Assembly: GCA_040756415.1 (NCBI GenBank)
Contig: JBFLYZ010000008.1
Location: 19,124 to 83,123 of the forward strand
From: JBFLYZ01 sp040756415
Lineage (GTDB): Bacteria; Bacteroidota; Bacteroidia; JADZBD01
Length of the DNA stretch: 64,000 nucleotides
Reading direction: 5' to 3'
A program made the position numbers and the translations under genes. This document shows, in pieces, positions 8,895 through 16,503 of the stretch (the first letter of the stretch is position 1; each line of letters opens with the position of its first letter). The notes beneath the pieces were generated by a model. That model made no database searches and was not told the DNA's origin. It was given only the letters and a program-made list of their open reading frames with translations.

Positions 8895-10742
8895 TTACAC
8901 GAAGGCCTGCATATCGTACAGTTTCCTGTAGGTGCCGTTGGCTGCAAGCAGGTTCGCGTGGGTACCCCGCTCAATGATCTCGCCCCGCTGCATGACGATG
9001 ATCTCATCGGCATGCTGGATGGTGGACAGGCGGTGGGCGATAACGACCGATGTGCGGTTCTTCATCAGCTTGTTCAGCGCGTCCTGTACCAGGCGCTCGG
9101 ATTCCGTATCGAGGGCCGAGGTGGCCTCGTCAAGTATGAGTATGGGAGGGTTCTTGAGCACAGCCCGTGCGATGCTGATGCGCTGCCGCTGCCCGCCCGA
9201 CATCTTGCTGCCGCGGTCGCCTATATTGGTCTGGTAGCCCTGCGGCATCTGTGAAATGAACTCGTGGGCATTAGCCACTTTGGCGGCCGCGATCACGTCA
9301 GCCTCCTTCACCCCGCTCATGCCGAAGGCGATGTTGTTGAAAACGGTATCGTTGAAGAGTATGGATTCCTGGGTAACGATGCCCATCAGGCAACGGAGCT
9401 GGTGAAGGGAAACCTCGCGGATGTTGGTCCCATCGATCAGCACCTCGCCTGCCGTGGGGTCGTAAAAGCGCGGCAGCATATCGGCCAGGGTGGTCTTGCC
9501 CGACCCCGACTGGCCGACCAGCGCGATGGTCTTCCCTTTCTCGATGCGCAGGTTGATATGCTTCAGCACATGACCCGCGTCACCCCGGTTATAGGCAAAA
9601 GCAACGTTACGGTATTCGATGGCCCGGTCGAAGGAAGCGATGATCTTCGGGTGCTCAGGATCGCGGATAGATTCTTCCGCCTCCGTGATCTTGCGTATGC
9701 GCTCGAGCGAGGCATCGCCCTTTTGCACGTTGAAATAGGCCGTGGTGATGGCCTTGGCAGGAGGGATGAGCTGTGAGAAGATGGCGATGTAGGTGAGGAA
9801 TACCGATGCCGAAAGCGCGCTGTCGTGGTTCAGCACCAGCACTCCCCCGAAGTAGGTGATCACGGCCAGTATGGCTACACCGATGAACTCGCTCAGCGGG
9901 GAGGAGAGGTCGCCCAGCCGGTAGGTCCGTATCATGTATGAAGTGTACTCATCATTGGTCTGCCTGAATTTGCCGCCAATGTTCTTTTCCGCGTTAAATC
10001 CTTTGATGATCTTCAGGCCCGACAGCATTTCCTCCATCTGCGAAAGCAGGGCGCCCATCAGCGTTTTCTCCCTGAGCGTGGTCTTGCGCAGGGTTTTCCC
10101 AAGGCGCGCGATCAGGAGACCGGCCACGGGAAGCAGGATAAAGATAAAAAGCGTGAGCTGCGGGCTCAGCCAGGTCAGAAAACACAGGAATACCAGGATG
10201 TTCAGCGGGTCGCGGAAGATCATTTCGAGCGATTGCATGGTGCTCCATTCCACCTCCTTCACATCGCTGGTCATGCGGGCCATGATATCGCCTTTGCGCT
10301 CATCCGAATAATAGGATAGGGGCAGTACCAGGGCCTTACCGAAGAGCCGGTTGCGCAGGTCGCGCGCCACCCCGTTGCGCACGGGCGCTATAAAGTACAT
10401 GGCCATGTAGCGGGTCAGGTTCTTCATGAAGACCATCACCACCATGAACACGCAGATGAACACCAGCACGCGTATCTTGCCTCCTTCCATGATCTCGCGG
10501 CTGAGGTGATAGTTCAGCATGTTCATCAGCGATTCCTGCGACAGGCCGGGGGCCGGCTCTCCCTGCGCGAGTATGTTGCGGTAGAATTCGTCCGTTTGCC
10601 TGAACAGCAGCTCCAGCAGGGGTATGAGCATGACAAGCGAGAAAAGGGAAAAGAGTACGGTGAGGAAATTGAAGAAGATGTTCAGGGCCGCGTAACGCCA
10701 GTAGCCTTTGATGAATTTCAGTACCCCGAAGAGTTTTCTCAT
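8895..10742 (-). CDS. MsbA-like ABC exporter (fused permease and ATPase)
   Basis: Half-size ABC exporter of 615 residues that probably flips a lipid (lipid A type) or exports a hydrophobic substrate across the inner membrane as a homodimer. The membrane domain (about 1-330) has six predicted helices. The nucleotide-binding domain (about 375-615) shows Walker A GQSGSGKTT near 410, the Q-loop in GIVTQESILFND, signature MSGGQRQR near 514, Walker B ILILDEATSALD near 535 and the H-loop in VIAHRLSTI. The signature has Met where Leu is usual. The ATG at 10742 is chosen because MRKLFGVLKF starts the family alignment and a TATCTTTG element ends six bases before it. It is divergent from rbfA. The substrate cannot be read from the sequence. 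Confidence 0.93.
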   Translation of the reverse strand: MRKLFGVLKFIKGYWRYAALNIFFNFLTVLFSLFSLVMLIPLLELLFRQTDEFYRNILAQGEPAPGLSQESLMNMLNYHLSREIMEGGKIRVLVFICVFMVVMVFMKNLTRYMAMYFIAPVRNGVARDLRNRLFGKALVLPLSYYSDERKGDIMARMTSDVKEVEWSTMQSLEMIFRDPLNILVFLCFLTWLSPQLTLFIFILLPVAGLLIARLGKTLRKTTLREKTLMGALLSQMEEMLSGLKIIKGFNAEKNIGGKFRQTNDEYTSYMIRTYRLGDLSSPLSEFIGVAILAVITYFGGVLVLNHDSALSASVFLTYIAIFSQLIPPAKAITTAYFNVQKGDASLERIRKITEAEESIRDPEHPKIIASFDRAIEYRNVAFAYNRGDAGHVLKHINLRIEKGKTIALVGQSGSGKTTLADMLPRFYDPTAGEVLIDGTNIREVSLHQLRCLMGIVTQESILFNDTVFNNIAFGMSGVKEADVIAAAKVANAHEFISQMPQGYQTNIGDRGSKMSGGQRQRISIARAVLKNPPILILDEATSALDTESERLVQDALNKLMKNRTSVVIAHRLSTIQHADEIIVMQRGEIIERGTHANLLAANGTYRKLYDMQAFV

Positions 10743-10748
10743 GAAAGA

Positions 10749-10756
10749 CAAAGATA
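10749..10756 (-). promoter_or_regulatory. -7 element TATCTTTG of the ABC exporter gene
   Basis: TATCTTTG on the minus strand ends six bases before the ATG at 10742. A possible -33 TTG lies 24 bp further upstream (10783-10781), slightly beyond the usual spacing. The geometry predicts a leaderless or near-leaderless mRNA. Confidence 0.55.
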
Positions 10757-10877
10757 GGAATAGTATGTAGTCGTGGTTTGCAACCGGTAGTAAACGTATT
10801 CCCGCGAACTTTATTTCGGTCGTACCGATTCCGGCTACAAACTGCATGCTCCCCGCCACCTACTTCTAACTAATTTT

Positions 10878-10885
10878 TACCTTTG
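10878..10885 (+). promoter_or_regulatory. -7 element TACCTTTG of rbfA
   Basis: TACCTTTG matches TAnnTTTG and lies 42 bases before the rbfA ATG. No clear -33 TTG was seen, so the call rests on the -7 element and its position in the divergent intergenic region. Confidence 0.5.
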
Positions 10886-10927
10886 CCGCCCCAACGTGCC
10901 ATAAGCGGCACGGCAGGGGAGCATACC

Positions 10928-11266
10928 ATGGAAAGCACCCGCCAGCAGAAAGTAGCCCGCCTCCTTCAGAAGGAGCTGGCCGATATTTTCCAGAAGCGGA
11001 ACCATGAGCTGGGCGCGGGAGCCCTGATCACCGTTACCGTGGTGCGCGTGAGCCCCGATCTGTCCTTCGCCAGGGTTTACCTGAGCATTTTTCCCGTTCA
11101 TCATAAAGAGGTGTTCCTCCAGCGGATCAGGGATCGGGTAAAAGAGATACGGAGAGACCTCGGGCTTAAGGTCAGGAACCAATTGCGCATCGTTCCCGAG
11201 CTGGCCTTTTACATTGACGATTCGCTGGATTATGCCGATAAGATCGATAAACTGCTGAAGAAATAA
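10928..11266 (+). CDS. rbfA: 30S ribosome-binding factor RbfA
   Basis: Ribosome maturation factor that binds the 30S subunit during 16S rRNA 5'-end processing and cold adaptation. At 112 residues it has the normal size and a single KH-like fold. Recognisable segments are MESTRQQKVARLLQKELADIF at the N-terminus, VTVVRVSPDLSFARVYLS and the C-terminal region ending AFYIDDSLDYADKIDKLLK. The start is the ATG at 10928, since the family begins at this position and the 15 upstream in-frame codons fall in the leader, next to a purine-rich CAGGGGAG. The methyltransferase gene starts three bases after its stop, so they share a transcript. Confidence 0.95.
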   Translation: MESTRQQKVARLLQKELADIFQKRNHELGAGALITVTVVRVSPDLSFARVYLSIFPVHHKEVFLQRIRDRVKEIRRDLGLKVRNQLRIVPELAFYIDDSLDYADKIDKLLKK

Positions 11267-11269
11267 GCC

Positions 11270-12079
11270 ATGCATTACGACCCGATCAAACGTTCGCTGG
11301 GCAATGTATTCAACCGCTCGCCCTGGCTGCGCAAGCTGTTCTACGGCCTTCTCGACCTGCTGCTGCTGCGCGCCTGGCATGTGCACCGGGAGCTGAGGCA
11401 ATGGGCCAAGGGCGCAAAGCGTGAAGTGAACATTTTTGATGCGGGTGCCGGTTTCGGACAGTATTCCTACTGGCTCTCCAGGTTCAGTCCGGGATGGAAG
11501 ATACTGGCCGTGGATGTAAAGGAAGAACAGGTGGAGGATTGCAATAAGTTCTTCAGGCAGATCGGGAAGGGAGAGCAGGTCAGGTTCGAAGTGGCCGACC
11601 TGACCAGGTACGTTAAAACGGAAACGTTCGATCTGGCGCTTTCGGTGGACGTGATGGAGCATATCCTGGAGGACGTGCAGGTCTTCAGGAACATACATGC
11701 TTCGCTCAGGCCGGGCGGCATGCTGCTCATCTCCACGCCATCCGACCAGGGAGGCAGCGATGTGCACGGGGATGAGGACAGCTCGTTCATTGAAGAGCAC
11801 GTGCGTGACGGTTATAACATCAGCGAGATTCAGGAAAAGCTGCGCTCGGCAGGCTTTTCGAGGACCGAGGCGCGCTACTCCTATGGCGCACCCGGTAAAA
11901 TAGCCTGGCGCCTGTCCATGAAATATCCCATCCTTATGCTGGGGGCATCGAAACTTTTTTTCATCATTCTGCCTTTTTACTATCTCGTTACGTACCCTTT
12001 CGCGTTTATCCTGAATTACCTAGATACCTATTCAACGCATAAGACCGGTACCGGCCTGATCGTTAAAGCCTGGAAATGA
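11270..12079 (+). CDS. class I SAM-dependent methyltransferase
   Basis: Protein of 269 residues with a Rossmann-type methyltransferase core. The SAM-binding motif I is IFDAGAGFGQYSYWL near residues 55-70, motif II acid in AVDVKEEQVEDC, and ALSVDVMEHILED lies in the motif IV region. GGMLLISTPSDQGGSD then corresponds to the motif V strand, a pattern shared with UbiE/BioC-like small-molecule methyltransferases. The C-terminal 50 residues contain a hydrophobic stretch (LMLGASKLFFIILPFYYLV) that could be membrane-associated, which would suit a lipid or glycolipid substrate. It is coupled to rbfA by a three-base gap. The substrate is unknown. Confidence 0.85.
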   Translation: MHYDPIKRSLGNVFNRSPWLRKLFYGLLDLLLLRAWHVHRELRQWAKGAKREVNIFDAGAGFGQYSYWLSRFSPGWKILAVDVKEEQVEDCNKFFRQIGKGEQVRFEVADLTRYVKTETFDLALSVDVMEHILEDVQVFRNIHASLRPGGMLLISTPSDQGGSDVHGDEDSSFIEEHVRDGYNISEIQEKLRSAGFSRTEARYSYGAPGKIAWRLSMKYPILMLGASKLFFIILPFYYLVTYPFAFILNYLDTYSTHKTGTGLIVKAWK

Positions 12080-12081
12080 AA

Positions 12082-12678
12082 TTAAGTTCTCGCAAATTCA
12101 ATCAGCGGTTTTAATTCTCCGTTATCGGCTTGCCTGACTGCTTTCAGGTACTTATCCCGCGCCTCGCCTTTTTTATTGATACTTGTTCCGCCCCAGGAAA
12201 AAACCTGCTTTCCGAAAATATGGTTGATAATGACGTCACCCATCAGGCGTGAGTGACGTCCATTACCGTTTGAAAAGCAATGAATACTTACTATTTGGTG
12301 CTTATACCTGATCGCAAGTTCTTCTTCAGGATAAGTCCTCTTTTCGAACCAATAAGCGGCATCGCCATTTAGTTGTTTCAAGGATGTGCCGATTTTATGC
12401 CAATCGCAACCGAGGTTTTTGTTCGAGCGCCTGAACTGCCCTGCCCATTTCCAAACATCGCCAAACATTTTCCGGTGAAGCCCGCAAACGAACTCCTCCG
12501 TAAATATTTTTTCCGGCTTGAATCTTTTCGCTATGGTCCATTCAATCGCCTTTTCGATGTTCTGCTGCTCAAACTCATCCAGCTCGCCACGAGTGGTGAT
12601 CGTTTTAATCAGCAACCCTTCTTTTTCCTCCTCGTCAAGCGGAGTTTGCCCCGGTAAATATTCGAGTTCTAATCCCAT
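12082..12678 (-). CDS. mobile mystery protein B, Fic/Doc family
   Basis: Fic-fold protein of 198 residues. Its length and features (MGLELEYLPGQTPLDEEEKEGL at the start, WAGQFRRSNKNLG, SWGGTSINKKGEARDKYL near the end) match the family called mobile mystery protein B. The Fic loop reads HCFSNGNGRHSR near residues 134-145: the catalytic His, the GNGR anion-binding turn and the final Arg are present, but the Asp/Glu that usually precedes GNGR is Asn. Fic enzymes transfer AMP or related groups to target hydroxyls. The gene overlaps the 3' end of the HTH partner gene by 10 bp, so both are translated from one message. Its base composition is visibly more AT-rich than the neighbours. A toxin-like or modifying role is inference only. 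Confidence 0.9.
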   Translation of the reverse strand: MGLELEYLPGQTPLDEEEKEGLLIKTITTRGELDEFEQQNIEKAIEWTIAKRFKPEKIFTEEFVCGLHRKMFGDVWKWAGQFRRSNKNLGCDWHKIGTSLKQLNGDAAYWFEKRTYPEEELAIRYKHQIVSIHCFSNGNGRHSRLMGDVIINHIFGKQVFSWGGTSINKKGEARDKYLKAVRQADNGELKPLIEFART

Positions 12679-13133
12679 AAATACTTGGGCATTTTATTTT
12701 TTATTTCCTCCGCTTTGCTCTTGATGGCTTTATCAATACGCTCCTGAGAATTTTCCTGGTCTTCCAGCTTCATTGTGTTGGAAGTGCGCAATACAATCTC
12801 ACGAGCTTTTTCGTTAGCCCTTTTCTCAATCATACTCTCAATACTTTCGCCTTTCGGAACGAATCCGTAAACGAGTTTCAGGTCGAATGCCTTTGCAACC
12901 TCCCGTAAGGTTTTGATTGTGATGGAACCATTCGCTTCCCTTTTTTCAAGCTCATCAACGCTTTGGGCCGACATTTTTAATCGGGCAGCTAACTGCCGGA
13001 GCGACATTTTAAGAGCGGTGCGAATAGCATACACCCATCCCCTCTGCGGAGGAGAAACGTTTTCAACCGATTTAAACAGGAAGAGTTTTTTATCTACCTG
13101 CTCGATAAGGAGTCTTTGTTTTTGTAAGTTCAT
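12669..13133 (-). CDS. mobile mystery protein A, XRE-type HTH regulator
   Basis: Protein of 154 residues with a central helix-turn-helix (MSLRQLAARLKMSAQSVDELEKRE, about residues 43-66) followed by GSITIKTLREVAKAFDLKLVYGFVPKG, the hallmark of mobile mystery protein A. The N-terminus has a short helical region and the C-terminal 50 residues are charged and probably coiled. The family is known to occur together with mobile mystery protein B, often on plasmids or mobile regions. Four palindromic sites with a 33-bp period lie directly upstream, one against the start codon and one beside a TAAATTTG element. Autoregulation by this protein is the simplest reading, by analogy with HTH antitoxins, but it is not proven here. 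Confidence 0.9.
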   Translation of the reverse strand: MNLQKQRLLIEQVDKKLFLFKSVENVSPPQRGWVYAIRTALKMSLRQLAARLKMSAQSVDELEKREANGSITIKTLREVAKAFDLKLVYGFVPKGESIESMIEKRANEKAREIVLRTSNTMKLEDQENSQERIDKAIKSKAEEIKNKMPKYLWD

Positions 13134-13262
13134 CAGGTTATAGCCTTAAAATTACAATACAAATTTAAGGTTATTACCTGATATAATAAAATTAATTTTC
13201 AGGTTATATCCTGAAAACTATATACAAGTTTTCAGGTAAAGCCTTGAAAAAAGTCAAAAATG
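13131..13262 (-). promoter_or_regulatory. operator array, four palindromes with 33-bp period
   Basis: Four copies of a dyad of the form CAGGTTATAnCCTG begin at 13135, 13168, 13201 and 13234, exactly 33 bp apart (about three helical turns, so on one DNA face). The third, TTTCAGG-TTATAT-CCTGAAA, is the most symmetric; the fourth has a one-base shorter core (AGGTAAAGCCT). A half-site (CCCTGAAAA) follows near 13272. Between sites 1 and 2 lies the -7 element TAAATTTG (13167-13160, minus strand). Site 1 reaches the start codon of the HTH gene. The layout suits cooperative autorepression by the HTH protein. Confidence 0.8.
13160..13167 (-). promoter_or_regulatory. -7 element TAAATTTG of the mobile mystery module
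   Basis: Minus-strand TAAATTTG matches TAnnTTTG and sits 26 bases before the start codon at 13133. It abuts operator site 2 on its upstream side, so a protein bound at that site would block the -33/-7 spacer. Confidence 0.55.
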
Positions 13263-13312
13263 GCAATAATACCCTGAAAATACGAGGTTTATACGTAGCT
13301 TAACCTTCGCGA

Positions 13313-13349
13313 ATTCGTTATTCGTATATTCGTACAAATTCGCATTTCG
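13313..13349 (+). repeat. ATTCG-rich short array
   Basis: ATTCG occurs at 13313, 13320, 13328 and 13338, and ATTTCG at 13344, with 6-10 bases between starts. The array ends five bases before the TTG start of the permease gene. It may be a binding-site cluster or a low-complexity relic at the edge of the mobile module. Confidence 0.5.
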
Positions 13350-13353
13350 CAGC

Positions 13354-14565
13354 TTGAATTTAGCAGCCTTCATAGCCAGGCGTTACCTCGTTTCGAAGAA
13401 ATCGTACAACGCCATCAATATCATTTCCATTATTTCGGTAGTGGGGATTGCCGTGGGTACCATGGCGCTGGTGATCGTGCTCTCCGCGCTGAACGGAATT
13501 ACCGGGCTGGTGTTTTCGCTGTATAACGTTTTCGATCCGGATGTGAAAATCCTTCCGAAAGAAGGAAAAGTAGTGGCGGTGAGCGGGCAGATGATCTCCG
13601 CGCTGGAGGGATATAACTATTCTTTCGTGATGGAGGAGAAGGCCCTGCTGCGGCATGGCGATAAACAGACCATTGCCACGATCAAAGGGGTGGATGAGAA
13701 CTTTGTGAAGCTGGCGCGCTTCGATACGGTGGTCTATCCCGGCAGTTTCAGGCTGGAGTCCGACAGCGTGACCTATTCCGTGCTGGGCTGCGGCATAGCC
13801 GATAAGCTGGGCATTTATGTTGGCGAAGGCGGGAGCTTCAGCATGCCCCTGCAGATCTATTTTCCGAAAAAGGAAAATACCGCTGTGCTGAACCCGGAAG
13901 ACGCTTTCAGCACGGGTATTGTCTACCCTTCCGGAACCTTCTCCCTCAATGACGATTTTGATTTTACCTATGTGTTGCTGCCCCTCGATTATGTGAGGGA
14001 GCTCCTGCAGGCAGGCGAAAAGGAGGTGAGTGCGGTGGAGATCACGGCTCCGGCCGGGAAAACGCCCGATGAGCTGGCTGAGGACCTGAAGCAAAAACTG
14101 GGCGATGGCTTTAAGGTGAAAACCCGCTACGAACTGAACGAAGTGTTGTTCCGCACCATGAAGTCAGAAAAGTGGTGGACCTTCCTGATCCTTGCCTTTA
14201 TCCTGGTCATCGGCACCTTCAACGTGATCGGCTCGCTCACCATGCTGATCATTGAGAAGAAAAAGGATATTGGCATTCTCAGCACCATGGGGGCAGACGA
14301 AAGCCTTATCCGGAAGATATTTATGACCGAGGGTTTTTACATCACGCTCATCGGTGCGGTGGCCGGGCTGGCCCTGGGCCTGCTGATCTGTTTCTTGCAG
14401 ATACGCTTCAAGCTGGTTCCGTTCAACGAGGGATTTGTGATCGATGCCTATCCCATTACCATTATACCCATGGATATCCTGTACATTTTCCTTACTGTAA
14501 TGGCCATCGGATTTTTCGCCTCCTGGTACCCTGTGCGGCTCTTTACCCGCAGGTATTTCGGCTGA
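13354..14565 (+). CDS. FtsX-like ABC transporter permease (LolC/E type)
   Basis: Inner-membrane permease of 403 residues in the MacB/LolCE group, which extracts or exports lipoproteins or other substrates with a separate ATPase. One helix (about 20-45; INIISIISVVGIAVGTMAL) leads into a large periplasmic domain (about 50-265). A C-terminal FtsX domain with three helices follows (about 272-400; IEKKKDIGILSTMGADESLIRKIFMTEG is the coupling loop). Translation probably starts at TTG 13354, because family members begin just before the FIARRYL segment and no in-frame ATG lies closer. No ATPase partner gene is adjacent. The gene follows the mobile mystery module; rbfA next to such a permease is an arrangement I associate with Bacteroidota, here separated by about 2.1 kb. 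Confidence 0.88.
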   Translation: MNLAAFIARRYLVSKKSYNAINIISIISVVGIAVGTMALVIVLSALNGITGLVFSLYNVFDPDVKILPKEGKVVAVSGQMISALEGYNYSFVMEEKALLRHGDKQTIATIKGVDENFVKLARFDTVVYPGSFRLESDSVTYSVLGCGIADKLGIYVGEGGSFSMPLQIYFPKKENTAVLNPEDAFSTGIVYPSGTFSLNDDFDFTYVLLPLDYVRELLQAGEKEVSAVEITAPAGKTPDELAEDLKQKLGDGFKVKTRYELNEVLFRTMKSEKWWTFLILAFILVIGTFNVIGSLTMLIIEKKKDIGILSTMGADESLIRKIFMTEGFYITLIGAVAGLALGLLICFLQIRFKLVPFNEGFVIDAYPITIIPMDILYIFLTVMAIGFFASWYPVRLFTRRYFG

Positions 14566-14602
14566 AACTGATATAATTCAGCCCGCATTGTAATTATAAA
14601 AG

Positions 14603-14610
14603 TAATTTTG
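14603..14610 (+). promoter_or_regulatory. -7 element TAATTTTG of the SulP gene
   Basis: TAATTTTG ends six bases before the ATG at 14617. The last three bases are the TTG that could be mistaken for a start codon. No -33 TTG at standard spacing was found. The position predicts a leaderless transcript. Confidence 0.5.
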
Positions 14611-14616
14611 CCCCCT

Positions 14617-16272
14617 ATGTTCGTTCCTAAGCTCTTTGTTACGCTCAGGGGTTACGGTAAGGAGCAGTTTTACAGGGACCTGATCGCGGGTATCGTTGTA
14701 GGAATTGTGGCTCTTCCCCTTTGCATCGCTTTTGCCATCGCATCGGGGGTGTCGCCAGAAAGAGGCCTGATCACCGGTATCATCGGGGGTTTTATCATTT
14801 CCTTCCTGGGAGGGAGCAGAGTGCAGATCGGTGGCCCTACCGGTGCTTTTATCGTCATTATTTACGGCATAGTTCAGGAGTACGGAATAGACGGGCTGAT
14901 CTACGCCACATTTATGGCCGGTATCCTGCTGCTGATCATGGGCTTTGCACGCATGGGCTCCGTGATCAAGTTCATTCCCCATCCGCTGATCGTGGGATTT
15001 ACCAGCGGCATAGCGCTGATCATTTTTTCTTCGCAGGTCAAGGATTTTTTCGGTTTGCAGATGGGTACGGTACCTGCCGATTTCCTGCAGAAGTGGGGCG
15101 CGTACCTTGCCCATTTTTCTTCGGTCAATAAATGGGCGGTGCTGATCGCGGCCGGAACCGTGCTGGTTTCCGTGCTGTTCTCCAGGATAACAAAAAAGAT
15201 CCCCGGCTCGCTGGTCGCTATTCTGCTGTCGTCCCTTGCCGTGCACTATTTCCAGATCAACGTGGATACCATCGGTTCGCGGTTCGGTGAGATACCATCG
15301 CAGTTTCCCGCCCCGCGATTCCCCGAGTTCAATTTTTCCACTATACAGGAGCTCATATCGCCCGCTTTTGCCATTGCCTTATTGGGAGGCATTGAGTCTT
15401 TGCTTTCAGCGGTAGTGGCTGATGGCATGATAGGCGGTAACCACAAATCCAATATGGAGCTGGTGGCGCAGGGTGCCGCCAATATTTTTTCTGCCCTTTT
15501 CGGAGGCATACCGGCTACCGGTGCGCTGGCCCGTACGGCAACAAACGTAAAGAGCGGTGGAAGAACGCCTGTAGCCGGCATGATACACGCTGCCATATTG
15601 TTGCTTATTATGCTGTTCGTGGGAAGCTGGGCGAAACTCATCCCGCTTAGCTGCCTGGCAGGCATCCTTGTGGTGGTAGCGTATAACATGAGCGAATGGC
15701 GATCTTTTATCGCGGTCAGCCGTACATCCAAAAGCGATGCCGCGGTATTGCTGGCCACCTTTTTACTTACGCTGTTTGCCGATCTTACCGTAGCCATCGA
15801 GATCGGAATGGTGCTGGCCGCTTTCCTGTTTATGCGCAGAATGACCCAGATCAGCAAGGTGGATCTGGTGACGCGGGAGATCAATGAGGCGGATGATGAA
15901 AAGGCCATCAGCCGTTACAAAGTGCCGGAAGGGGTGGAGGTGTTCGAAGTGACCGGCCCCATGTTTTTCGGTGCGGCCTACAAGTTCAAGGAAGCGCTTA
16001 AGCTGCTGCGCAGGCCCCCCCTTGTCCTTATTATACGTATGCGCTCTGTGCCCCTGGTCGATGAGACCGGATTGCATACGCTGGAAGAGGTGTTCAGGCA
16101 GGCAAAGGCCCAGGGCACCCGCCTGGTCCTTTCCGGTGTTCAGGGTGATATCCTTCAGCAGCTATCCCGTTCCGAACTGTATGCCCTGGTCGGAGCCGAG
16201 AACATCTGCCCCGATATAGATGCAGCCCTGGAAAGGGCCCGCCAGGCAATGAATAGCAGCGGGGGGCCTTAA
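14617..16272 (+). CDS. SulP family inorganic anion transporter
   Basis: Membrane transporter of 551 residues in the SLC26/SulP family, which moves sulfate, bicarbonate or similar anions. Residues about 20-420 hold 10-12 hydrophobic segments with the family features DLIAGIVVGIVALPLCIAFAIASGV, GGSRVQIGGPTGAF and GGIPATGALARTATNVKSGG. The cytoplasmic C-terminal STAS domain runs from about 440 to 545 (GVEVFEVTGPMFFGAA ... VPLVDETGLHTLEEV). The ATG at 14617 is preferred over the TTG three codons upstream, since that TTG is part of a good -7 promoter element. A GC-rich hairpin follows about 65 bases after the stop. Which anion is carried cannot be told from sequence. Confidence 0.93.
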   Translation: MFVPKLFVTLRGYGKEQFYRDLIAGIVVGIVALPLCIAFAIASGVSPERGLITGIIGGFIISFLGGSRVQIGGPTGAFIVIIYGIVQEYGIDGLIYATFMAGILLLIMGFARMGSVIKFIPHPLIVGFTSGIALIIFSSQVKDFFGLQMGTVPADFLQKWGAYLAHFSSVNKWAVLIAAGTVLVSVLFSRITKKIPGSLVAILLSSLAVHYFQINVDTIGSRFGEIPSQFPAPRFPEFNFSTIQELISPAFAIALLGGIESLLSAVVADGMIGGNHKSNMELVAQGAANIFSALFGGIPATGALARTATNVKSGGRTPVAGMIHAAILLLIMLFVGSWAKLIPLSCLAGILVVVAYNMSEWRSFIAVSRTSKSDAAVLLATFLLTLFADLTVAIEIGMVLAAFLFMRRMTQISKVDLVTREINEADDEKAISRYKVPEGVEVFEVTGPMFFGAAYKFKEALKLLRRPPLVLIIRMRSVPLVDETGLHTLEEVFRQAKAQGTRLVLSGVQGDILQQLSRSELYALVGAENICPDIDAALERARQAMNSSGGP

Positions 16273-16312
16273 AATGCGATTTTGCGTCTACAGCGTTTCA
16301 CTTTTTTTGACT

Positions 16313-16320
16313 TAAGTTTG
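16313..16320 (+). promoter_or_regulatory. possible orphan -7 element TAAGTTTG
   Basis: TAAGTTTG matches TAnnTTTG but lies just before a GC-rich terminator hairpin, not before a gene. With the hairpin it could define a transcript of about 55 nt. No -33 TTG at the usual spacing was seen. Confidence 0.35.
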
Positions 16321-16337
16321 CACCGTGTGTGATAAGT

Positions 16338-16383
16338 GCCCCGGCCGGCTAAGCATAGGATAGTTTGCCGGGGCTATTTTTTG
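16338..16383 (+). terminator. rho-independent terminator after SulP gene
   Basis: GCCCCGGC (16338-16345) pairs with GCCGGGGC (16367-16374) across a 21-base loop and is followed by TATTTTTTG. It is the first terminator after the SulP gene; the intergenic stretch 16273-16503 otherwise contains only the TAAGTTTG element. Confidence 0.7.
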
Positions 16384-16503
16384 CCCTCTTCCTGAAAAAA
16401 TATAATTCTTCTTCCGCGGGCTTTACCGATTCTTTGTCAGCGTCTGCCGAATTTTCCTGGGTTTTTCTGCTTTTAGGCCTACATTAATTGCGCACTGAGC
16501 ACA

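Noticed and set aside
12089..13320. TCGCAAATTC and TCGCGAATTC as flanking target duplication of the mobile module
   Set aside because: They differ inside and fall at unequal distances from the genes; similarity of this length is expected by chance.
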